NCBI GenBank assembly: GCA_966211765.1
Contig: CBIHOV010000039.1
Coordinates: 16,986-80,985, forward strand
Reading direction: 5' to 3'
Origin: Paraflavitalea sp966211765
GTDB taxonomy: Bacteria > Bacteroidota > Bacteroidia > Chitinophagales > Chitinophagaceae
Length of the DNA stretch: 64,000 nt
The notes under the pieces: generated by a model
Told to the model about the DNA's origin: nothing
What the model saw: only the letters and a program-made list of their open reading frames with translations
The model's database searches: none
In this document: piece by piece, positions 17,549 to 24,296 of the stretch
How the letters are laid out: every line of letters starts with the position of its first letter
Numbering within the stretch: the first letter of the stretch is position 1
Position numbers and translations under genes: made by a program

Positions 17549-18661
17549 TCAGGATTGAGGAAAAACCAGCAGTGAATGTTGACTGGCAGTATGGAGATCG
17601 CGCCATACCCGGTTGATGGCCGTAGAAGGGTCTGCCGCAGCAATGCCACAAAAAGGGTACAAAAGATCAACCTGCTGGCGGGCGATGGTGGCCAGCCTGC
17701 GGCTCTTATGGCTGATGGATTGTAGCTGTTCATCAGGCACCGATTGCGAAGAAACCATCGTCTCCCAGGCGGAGTGAATGGCTGCGTAGAAAAAACTTCT
17801 TGCTGTATTGAGTTCCTGTTCAGCTTCCTGCAGTATCTCCCGAAGCGGGAGAACTGTTGACCTGCTTCGGGAAGGCCGGCTTAGTTTTTCTTCAAATAAG
17901 TCCCGGCACAGGTCCAGGAAGTTGACCGCCATACCCGAATAATTAACCGCCAGTGTAGCTTTCGCAAATGCCAGGAAAGGGAAATGATAAACAGGATGGT
18001 CCAAAACTGCCTTGCCAGGTTCGAGCAGGAAGCTCCTGTTGGAGGGCACCCTTACTTCTTTTACTTCAAATCCATGGCTGGCCGTAGCGACCATGCCAAT
18101 GCTGCTCCAGTTTTTAATGATGCTGACTTCTTCTTTGTGAAACCAGAATGAGTACACCAGTGGATCGCCTGCGGCATCTTGCAACAGGATGCCATCTTTT
18201 TCGATCATACAGTTAGCGGTGAATGCAGTAGCGTGCAAGGAGCCCGTAGCATAATTCCACTGCCCCGTAATGGTATAACCATCAGGGTTGATCCGGGCGA
18301 TGCCCGAAGTCCTGCCGCTGCCGGCCAGGCATACTTGGGGATTATGATAAATTTCCTGTGCTGCTGATGGATCCAGGAAACCTACAAACCAGTTGGCGCC
18401 ACTGCACAGTGTAACCGTCCATCCCGTACTGCCATCTGCCCAGGCCAGCGCTTCTTCTATGCGAAGTGCTTCCGGTAAGGTAAGCTCCAGGCCACCGTAT
18501 CGTTTGGGTACAAATAGATTAAACCATCCCTGGTCATAGATAATAGCCAGCTGTTCTGTATGCAATTGCCCCAACGCTTCAGCTGCTGCAGCAAAGCTTC
18601 TGATCTTATCAGTCAGATCGCTGGCAATAACACTCGATGGATGTCCCGGCATATGCATCAT
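17549..18661 (-). CDS. Acyl-CoA dehydrogenase-fold flavoprotein, possibly a flavin-dependent monooxygenase
   Basis: A 370-residue cytoplasmic protein. The N-terminal helical domain (GWFNLFVPKRYGGLELTLPE, ALAWADGSTGWTVTLCSG), the middle beta domain (GYTITGQWNYATGS, HGFEVKEVRVPSN) and the C-terminal helical bundle match the acyl-CoA dehydrogenase fold. The C-terminal motif INRVWRDLHTASQHSLL is the one seen in the group-D monooxygenase branch (HsaA, DszC and relatives), where the His helps oxygen activation. It lacks the catalytic-Glu context of true acyl-CoA dehydrogenases as far as can be seen. It starts 11 bp after the PnuC-family gene and no terminator is visible between them, so it should be under the same TPP riboswitch. 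A role in thiamine or precursor oxidation or salvage is a hypothesis only. Confidence 0.8.
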   Translation of the reverse strand: MMHMPGHPSSVIASDLTDKIRSFAAAAEALGQLHTEQLAIIYDQGWFNLFVPKRYGGLELTLPEALRIEEALAWADGSTGWTVTLCSGANWFVGFLDPSAAQEIYHNPQVCLAGSGRTSGIARINPDGYTITGQWNYATGSLHATAFTANCMIEKDGILLQDAAGDPLVYSFWFHKEEVSIIKNWSSIGMVATASHGFEVKEVRVPSNRSFLLEPGKAVLDHPVYHFPFLAFAKATLAVNYSGMAVNFLDLCRDLFEEKLSRPSRSRSTVLPLREILQEAEQELNTARSFFYAAIHSAWETMVSSQSVPDEQLQSISHKSRRLATIARQQVDLLYPFCGIAAADPSTAINRVWRDLHTASQHSLLVFPQS

Positions 18662-18672
18662 AGATGTAATGG

Positions 18673-19308
18673 TTAAAATGATAATGCTGTCTTCTGTGCG
18701 GTGAATTCTTTCTTCAGGATCTTATTCCACTTAATATATCCCAGTATAGCTACAATGAAAAGAAAAAGCGTGAGCCCTGCATACAAGGGTAGCTGTTTGT
18801 GCATCAACAGCGGGATCGCAAAAGCATTTGATACATTCAGTAAGATCCAGTTCTCAATCTTCCGTTTGGCCAGTAACCACATGCCTGCCCATGCTGTTGC
18901 ACTTACCCAGGCATCCCAGTACGGTACTGTAGAAGGAGTGTATTGCTTCAGAAGGAAAGACAGCAGTACAAATCCTATCACCACGATCAGCAATACAGTT
19001 ATCCATTCCTGCCGGCTGCTCCTGGTGATCTTTACAGGCGGCTCATTTTTCTTTTTCACCCAATACCACCAGCCATATACACTCATCACGATATAATAAC
19101 AACTCAGCAGGCATTCTGCAAACAAGCCAGCTTCAAACAAAATGAATATGGAAAGCCCGGTAGCCGCGATGCCCGTTGGGTAAAGCCAAATCTTATTCGC
19201 TTTGGCAAAAAGCACTTCCGATATGCCCAGCGCCAACGCTATCCATTGTATTAAAGGGGTTTCGGCCAGTTGCTGGCCAAGCAAGGTGATCCATTCAGAA
19301 AAGTTCAT
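18673..19308 (-). CDS. pnuT: PnuC-family transporter, probable thiamine transporter PnuT
   Basis: A 211-residue inner-membrane protein with about seven hydrophobic segments. It carries the PnuC signatures AKANKIWLYPTGI, CYYIVMSVYGWWYW and the WxxLNVSNAFAIPL region near the end. PnuC proteins move vitamin precursors by facilitated diffusion, with trapping by phosphorylation in the cell. Those preceded by a TPP riboswitch are assigned to thiamine (PnuT) rather than nicotinamide riboside (PnuC). A strong TPP riboswitch lies at 19386-19515, about 80 bases upstream on the same strand, and this is the basis for the PnuT call. The ATG at 19308 is preferred over one 20 codons upstream because the family begins there. 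No thiamine kinase is adjacent; the downstream gene is a flavoprotein. Confidence 0.85.
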   Translation of the reverse strand: MNFSEWITLLGQQLAETPLIQWIALALGISEVLFAKANKIWLYPTGIAATGLSIFILFEAGLFAECLLSCYYIVMSVYGWWYWVKKKNEPPVKITRSSRQEWITVLLIVVIGFVLLSFLLKQYTPSTVPYWDAWVSATAWAGMWLLAKRKIENWILLNVSNAFAIPLLMHKQLPLYAGLTLFLFIVAILGYIKWNKILKKEFTAQKTALSF

Positions 19309-19385
19309 ACGTAATAAATTAAAATGATCGTACGAACACAAGGGGAAACAGATGCGCGCAATACGCACTGATAATATTATTCCTC

Positions 19386-19515
19386 TTCCCTACGCCGGTA
19401 TTATCCGGATCAGGTGTATGAAAAAAGCGGTTGTCAGCAACTTGCTTCTTCCAATGGGTATAATCTCAGCCTGTTTTTCAGTTCCGCTTTGGGCAGAACA
19501 AGGCACCCCTTGAGT
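19386..19515 (-). promoter_or_regulatory. TPP riboswitch (THI element)
   Basis: Read on the - strand this holds all the conserved blocks of the thiamine-pyrophosphate aptamer in order: GGGGTGCC, then CTGAGAT with ATACCC following, and at the 3' end ACCTGATCCGGATAATACCG plus GCGTAGGGAA. The variable stem in the middle is long. It lies about 80 bases before the start codon of the PnuC-family gene. Thiamine pyrophosphate should shut off pnuT and the flavoprotein gene, by termination or by blocking translation. No clear T-run terminator was seen between aptamer and ATG. Confidence 0.96.
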
Positions 19516-19525
19516 TGTAAGCTGG

Positions 19526-19533
19526 CAAAGATA
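19526..19533 (-). promoter_or_regulatory. -7 promoter box for the riboswitch transcript
   Basis: On the - strand this reads TATCTTTG, a perfect match to the Bacteroidota TAnnTTTG -7 element. It lies about 10 bases upstream of the first conserved riboswitch block, as expected for the promoter. No good -33 TTTG box is visible. Confidence 0.5.
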
Positions 19534-19657
19534 GTGGCTAAAAAGAAAAAATCAGTTTTCTTTTATGGATTTGATCCCCGCTTGCATCCCACCACCATTT
19601 GATGCAGGGCCCTGGGGCGCCTGCGCCGATTCCTTTTTTTTAATCAGTGAAATAGTT

Positions 19658-20809
19658 ATGCATAAACCTATCATATCCTGTATCGTCGGTACCCTGCTTG
19701 CGTTGATGGCTTCAGCACAGCCTTCCTCGATCGATAAAAATAAAGTACTGGATTATTTTCAGGAACAGCAATTTGATGAGGCCATTGCCTACCTCCAGCC
19801 CGTGGTCGCCGGTGATTCTGCCAACCAGCAGGCTTTGCGCTATCTGGCCTATGCTTATTACATGAGCGAAAGTATCAAGCCTGCCCAACAGTGCTATAAT
19901 AGGATGTTTGCAAATGATTCTGTCAACGTTACCGCCAACCATTACCTCGCTACTATTTATTATAACAGAGATCCCGACCTGGCCCTCGAATTCTTTGCAC
20001 GCCTCATCCGGCTGCAACCCAATATGGCTCACTATTATCGGGGTTTGGGGGAGCTGCTAAGTCGTAAAAAACTGAAAGACTCTGCCCTCATCTTCCTCAA
20101 CCAGGCATATGCAATGGCGCCGGGCGATAGCAGGAACCTGGTGTCGCTGACAGAAGTACTCATTGATGTGAAGGATTATCCCAAAGCAGATAGCTTATTG
20201 GAAATTGGGTTGGCCAGGGATTCTTTAAATCCTTCATTCTTAAAATCACGTGTCAGGAGCGCCTATGAAGCAAAGGATTATAACAGTGTTCTCCTGCCCG
20301 GTGAAAGATTGATCAGTACAATGGAAGTGAACATGAGTGCGCTGACCAAAGTGGCGCTCGCTTACTACAATCTCCAGAAGTATGAGGATTGCATCCGGGT
20401 GTGCGAATACATGATGAGCATTGGACTCGAAGTAGAAGCTGTTTACTACTATGAAGCGAAAGCATGGGCAAAACTAAAGAATTACGAAAAGAGCAATGAG
20501 TTTCTGGAACTTTGTCTGGGAAAAGCCTTGTCTAAGACGGCCGAAATGTATTATTTCACGTATGGGGAAAATTATGAAGCTACCAGGCAATTTAAGAAGG
20601 CAGTAGCAGCTTACGACACGGCATTCTACCTTTTCAAAAATCCACTCGCTCTATATAGCTGTGGCCGTATCTATGAAGTAGAACTTAAAAATGCAACCCT
20701 TGCCCGGCAATATTATACCCGTTACCTGGCACTCGCACAACCCACCGCTGTCGATGAAAAGAAAGCCTATGCCTATGTTAAAGAAAGGTGGGGTAAGAAG
20801 AAACGCTAA
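19658..20809 (+). CDS. Secreted tetratricopeptide-repeat protein
   Basis: A 383-residue protein from ATG 19658, chosen because it opens a normal signal peptide (MHKPIISCIVGTLLALMASA); an earlier in-frame ATG at 19565 would hide it. The rest is a series of helix-turn-helix TPR units, for example DYFQEQQFDEAIAYLQPVV, ALRYLAYAYYMSESIKPAQ, AHYYRGLGELLSRKKLKDSA and ALYSCGRIYEVELKNATLA. TPR proteins bind other proteins, and secreted ones in this phylum often serve envelope complexes. No enzymatic domain is present. It runs divergently from the riboswitch operon. The specific partner is unknown. Confidence 0.85.
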   Translation: MHKPIISCIVGTLLALMASAQPSSIDKNKVLDYFQEQQFDEAIAYLQPVVAGDSANQQALRYLAYAYYMSESIKPAQQCYNRMFANDSVNVTANHYLATIYYNRDPDLALEFFARLIRLQPNMAHYYRGLGELLSRKKLKDSALIFLNQAYAMAPGDSRNLVSLTEVLIDVKDYPKADSLLEIGLARDSLNPSFLKSRVRSAYEAKDYNSVLLPGERLISTMEVNMSALTKVALAYYNLQKYEDCIRVCEYMMSIGLEVEAVYYYEAKAWAKLKNYEKSNEFLELCLGKALSKTAEMYYFTYGENYEATRQFKKAVAAYDTAFYLFKNPLALYSCGRIYEVELKNATLARQYYTRYLALAQPTAVDEKKAYAYVKERWGKKKR

Positions 20810-20842
20810 ATCAACCACTACGAGCTAAAATCGGTCTCTGTA

Positions 20843-20850
20843 TAACTTTG
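20843..20850 (+). promoter_or_regulatory. Candidate -7 promoter box
   Basis: TAACTTTG matches the TAnnTTTG -7 consensus and lies 129 bases upstream of the ATG of the mono-haem protein gene. No TTTG -33 box is seen at the usual distance, so support is modest. Confidence 0.3.
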
Positions 20851-20978
20851 TTGGATATCCTATATTATCGCCGTAATCTTACGAATGTTTATAATATGTT
20901 TTGTCAGCTTCCTGAAATGTCTATAATTTAGGCTGCTATTGACCGTTAATCAATTCTTCTGACGAAAAACCAATGTAA

Positions 20979-22442
20979 ATGAAAATCCAAAAAACTGCCA
21001 TTACCATTATGGTATTACTTGCTATTGTCGTTATCGCTTCCCTCTGTAATCCCGGTCCACCGTCCACCACAGGAGAAAATACCATCACACCCGTAGAACT
21101 TCCTTCCGTGGTTCCCAACTTCCACTTCCCCGAAGATTCCAATGTTATTTACAGCTGGCTCAACAACAAGAATTTCCCCAACAACTATGATTCCGCCAGT
21201 GTGTATAACCATGTATGGGGCATCTGGGCTGGCCTCACCACTCAATCAGGACAGGTCTACCAGGGAGATTCCCTGCGTATATTCGAAACCTGGCTCGGCA
21301 TCACCGACATTCGCAACCTTATCCTCACCGACAGCAGTGCATGCACCCCTTCAGCCAGAAAATCAATGCGTGCACAATTGACCTTTCCACACCAGTTTGA
21401 ACATGGCTTTCATACCACCGGCAATATCCAGGCTAGAAACAACGCAAGGCATGGAACGATTGACAAGGCAGAAGAATTCTGGGTCACCGTATCCTACGAT
21501 CCCAATGCCGCCTGTTATGCGACCAACAACCAGATATTGAAAGAAACCGTACTCGATTCCTTCAAAGTAAAAGGAGCCATAGGGTCTATACCTAAATTCC
21601 CACAAAAAGCCATGACCATCAAGCCTACTTATTTCGTTGGCCTGGAAAAAGATGGCCTCGTCAGAATTCCCGTTTGGACAGGACCTCCCGGGTCCAACAT
21701 AGGATATCCTTTCACGATATGGCCAAAATATGTTTATGCCGACGTAAGGAACACACAGCAACCCAATAAGAAAGTAACACCAGTCGATTCTTCAATTACT
21801 GATATAGCACAAGCGACCGTCAACCTCAACGATTTCATCCACTTCAAGCTCGATACCGCCATGGCCGCTTTCATGAATGCATCTGATAGCACAGAGGGTG
21901 TTAACAATGCAATGACAGGCAATATCGCCATACTCGTTGCCATGCACGTAACCACCAAAGAGATCAGCAACTGGACCTGGCAAACTTATTATTGGGCGCC
22001 CAATCCCGATACACCTTATTCGCCAAGTTCCTTACTCGCAGTTAGTCTGCGTCCTGCACAGATTACCGGCGCTGCCGCACACTATGCAGCCGTTAGCGCC
22101 TATACCATGGTGCTGCCCAACCAGCCGATCACCGGAGGTACCAATACAGGCGTAACACCCATGATCGGCTATAACCCTTATCTCGAGGCCGGCTTTTCAG
22201 GACTGGGCCCTGTGGGCGATCCCAAAACAGATTTCAACATTCCCAGCCTGCTCATACCATCAAAGCCACCTGTTGGTATACAAACCAATTGTATGACCTG
22301 TCACAGCCTTGCCACCGAAGATGGAATGATCGGTTATTCAACCGACCAGTACATCAGTATGGATTCTTCATTCTTTATCGATAGAGTGCAACTCGATTTC
22401 GCCTGGTCCATACAAGGCAATAAGATCAGGAAGAAACGATAA
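20979..22442 (+). CDS. Secreted mono-haem c-type cytochrome-like protein
   Basis: A 487-residue protein with an N-terminal hydrophobic segment (residues 4-23, AITIMVLLAIVVIASLC). The Cys at 23 could be a lipid anchor, though the lipobox IASLC is imperfect. Residues 50-120 contain YNHVWGIWAGLTTQSG and FETWLGITDI, a pattern I associate with large uncharacterised cytochrome-like proteins. Near the C-terminus NCMTCHSLA supplies a single CxxCH haem-binding motif. The middle of the protein has no domain I recognise. It could be a periplasmic or surface redox protein. It stands alone on its transcript, with a strong palindromic repeat and a terminator after it. The exact electron partner is unknown. 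Confidence 0.7.
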   Translation: MKIQKTAITIMVLLAIVVIASLCNPGPPSTTGENTITPVELPSVVPNFHFPEDSNVIYSWLNNKNFPNNYDSASVYNHVWGIWAGLTTQSGQVYQGDSLRIFETWLGITDIRNLILTDSSACTPSARKSMRAQLTFPHQFEHGFHTTGNIQARNNARHGTIDKAEEFWVTVSYDPNAACYATNNQILKETVLDSFKVKGAIGSIPKFPQKAMTIKPTYFVGLEKDGLVRIPVWTGPPGSNIGYPFTIWPKYVYADVRNTQQPNKKVTPVDSSITDIAQATVNLNDFIHFKLDTAMAAFMNASDSTEGVNNAMTGNIAILVAMHVTTKEISNWTWQTYYWAPNPDTPYSPSSLLAVSLRPAQITGAAAHYAAVSAYTMVLPNQPITGGTNTGVTPMIGYNPYLEAGFSGLGPVGDPKTDFNIPSLLIPSKPPVGIQTNCMTCHSLATEDGMIGYSTDQYISMDSSFFIDRVQLDFAWSIQGNKIRKKR

Positions 22443-22446
22443 ATTT

Positions 22447-22517
22447 TGTCAGCCTGTCGAAGGCCTAAGGTGGGTCGCCCTTCAAGGGCGGCTCACCTTA
22501 GGCCTGAAAATGCCTCG
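22447..22517 (+). repeat. Dispersed palindromic repeat, family 2, copy A
   Basis: TGTCAGCCTGTCGAAGG is followed by a long hairpin: AGGCCTAAGGTG (22461-22472) and CACCTTAGGCCT (22494-22505) are perfect complements, and inside them GTCGCCCTT pairs with AAGGGCGGC with one mismatch. The same arrangement, with the words GGTGGGTCGCC and GGCGGCTCACC, is found at 51443-51510. The hairpin could also stop transcription of the preceding gene. Confidence 0.75.
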
Positions 22518-22557
22518 AAGATTGTCAAAGCCTTTTTAATAATGTAAGGAATTGATC

Positions 22558-22597
22558 AAAGACCGGTATGTCCGCGCAATGCGTCATACCGGTCTTT
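22558..22597 (+). terminator. Rho-independent terminator
   Basis: AAAGACCGGTATG (22558-22570) and CATACCGGTCTTT (22585-22597) form a perfect 13-base stem with a 14-base loop, followed by ATTTATTTATG. It separates the mono-haem protein gene from the phosphodiesterase gene. Confidence 0.8.
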
Positions 22598-22648
22598 ATT
22601 TATTTATGGGAACCGTCTGGATTGTTTGCCTGGTCTATGCAAAGCAGC

Positions 22649-22709
22649 CATATTATCTTATCGTAAACTCCCCTTTTTCATATTATCTTGGCATAAATTG
22701 CCCGCTTTT
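22649..22709 (+). repeat. Imperfect tandem duplication in the leader of the phosphodiesterase gene
   Basis: CATATTATCTTATCGTAAAC at 22649 and CATATTATCTTGGCATAAAT at 22679 begin two successive units of about 30 bases, each ending in a pyrimidine run before the ATG at 22710. The second unit ends at the start codon. The function is unknown; it could be a doubled operator or leader. Confidence 0.5.
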
Positions 22710-24047
22710 ATGAAAAAACATACCCTATTCTTTTTAGCCAGCCTGCTGGTCTTAAGCGCAGGCGCCCAGCAAGCCAGGTACGTAGTCCTTATTACCATTG
22801 ATGGTTTTCGCCCCGACTTTTACATGGACGCTTCCTGGGGCACACCCAACCTGCGCATGATGAAAGACAGTGGCGCTTGCGCCCGTGGAGTTAACAGTAT
22901 ATTCCCTTCGGTTACTTATCCCAACCATACCACCATCATTACTGGTGTGCCGCCTGCCCAACATGGTGTTTATTACAATGCCCCTTTTGAACCCAATGGC
23001 CCCAGCGGACAATGGTATTTTGGTTACGAAGGCATCAAAGTGCCTACCCTGTTTGATGCAGTACGCAAGGCAGGAAAGAAATCTGCCAATATAATATGGC
23101 CTGTGACGGTAGGAGCGCCTATTGACTACAACGTGCCGGATATATGGTCACCTAAATTAAAAACAGATCGCCGGGAGATCACCGCAGCCAGTACTACCCC
23201 TGCCGGCTTGTGGAATGAACTCCAGGAAAAAGCAACCGGTACCCTCGAAGCAGCCGATTTCAACATGGTGAAGGAAGAACTCATCATGGACGAAAATGTG
23301 GCGCGCATGGGAGCCTATATCATTAAAACCTATAAGCCCGCTTTTACAACCTTGCACCTCGCCTGCACCGACCATTATGAACATGCGGAGGGTAGGGACG
23401 GACGCCTGGTGAGAAAATCAGTGGCTGGGGCCGATAGGGCATTGGGCACCATCCTGGAAGCACTGGAGCGGGCCGGTATCCAGGATAGCACTGTAGTTAT
23501 CGTAACCGGTGATCATGGTTTTGTAGATATTAAGACCTCTTTCCAGCCCAATGTGATCCTGACGCAAAATGGCCTTATGAAGGACATTAAGAAAGACGAA
23601 TGGAAAGCACAGTTTCACGCTGTGGGCGGTTCTGCCTTTTTGCACCTGAAAGAAAAGAACGATGTTCAGACCCTCAACCAGATACGTCAACTGCTCAACA
23701 GTTTGCCTGCAGACCAAAAGAAGCTCTTCAAAATAATTGAACGCAAGCAATTGGATGCGATAGGGGCCGATCCCAATGCAGCCCTGGCCATTACTGCCTT
23801 GAACAACGCAACCATCGGTGGTGGTACAACCGGTGCTATTGTAAAGCCTGCCAAAGGCGGTACCCACGGATACTATCCCGATTTCAAAGAAATTCAAACC
23901 GGCTTTGTAGCTTATGGTCCTGGTGTGTCAAAAGGAGTCATCATCAATGAAATGAACCTGACCGATGTAGCACCTGTTATTTCCCAATTACTCGGCTTGG
24001 ATTTCACGACAGCCAAAGCCCCCGCCGGTATATTGAAAAACAACTAA
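22710..24047 (+). CDS. Secreted nucleotide pyrophosphatase/phosphodiesterase (alkaline phosphatase superfamily)
   Basis: A 445-residue protein. The ATG at 22710 is chosen because it opens a signal peptide ending in SAGAQ; an upstream ATG at 22626 adds 28 poorly fitting residues. The fold is type I phosphodiesterase/NPP. Metal ligand Asp31 lies in ITIDGFRPDF, the nucleophile is Thr69 in FPSVTYPNHTT, and later metal ligands are in TDHYEHAEG (Asp-His), VTGDHGF (Asp-His) and GTHGYYP (His). NPP enzymes split nucleotide pyrophosphates and phosphodiesters with two zinc ions, in the periplasm or outside the cell. A canonical rho-independent terminator follows. All key residues are present, and the actual substrate is not determinable. 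Confidence 0.9.
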   Translation: MKKHTLFFLASLLVLSAGAQQARYVVLITIDGFRPDFYMDASWGTPNLRMMKDSGACARGVNSIFPSVTYPNHTTIITGVPPAQHGVYYNAPFEPNGPSGQWYFGYEGIKVPTLFDAVRKAGKKSANIIWPVTVGAPIDYNVPDIWSPKLKTDRREITAASTTPAGLWNELQEKATGTLEAADFNMVKEELIMDENVARMGAYIIKTYKPAFTTLHLACTDHYEHAEGRDGRLVRKSVAGADRALGTILEALERAGIQDSTVVIVTGDHGFVDIKTSFQPNVILTQNGLMKDIKKDEWKAQFHAVGGSAFLHLKEKNDVQTLNQIRQLLNSLPADQKKLFKIIERKQLDAIGADPNAALAITALNNATIGGGTTGAIVKPAKGGTHGYYPDFKEIQTGFVAYGPGVSKGVIINEMNLTDVAPVISQLLGLDFTTAKAPAGILKNN

Positions 24048-24071
24048 CAATAACAGTCACACCCAACGAGG

Positions 24072-24103
24072 CCGCCTGAAATTAAATTTTAGGCGGTTTT
24101 TTT
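24072..24103 (+). terminator. Rho-independent terminator after the phosphodiesterase gene
   Basis: CCGCCT (24072-24077) pairs with AGGCGG (24091-24096), extended by an A/T stem, and is followed directly by seven Ts. It lies 25 bases after the stop codon. Confidence 0.85.
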
Positions 24104-24296
24104 AATTTTGGCCAGCTTGGTAAACCCTTGGATCGTAAAGAAGTTCAGTTAACTTAGATAAATTAAATGGGTACACGAAAACCATTAGTTATATAATAAG
24201 ATTAAAAAACTTAATATATAGTGTAGCCGTACCCTACAATATCCTGCCCGCTAATAATTTCCCGCTTCTGCATTCCTTCATCTACAAATACTTCTT

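Noticed and set aside
17290..17733. 147-codon - strand frame overlapping the 3' end of the flavoprotein gene
   Set aside because: It is an out-of-frame shadow and covers the susC leader, where inverted repeats are found.
19565..19657. Earlier start codon for the TPR gene
   Set aside because: It would bury the signal peptide that begins at 19658 inside the protein.
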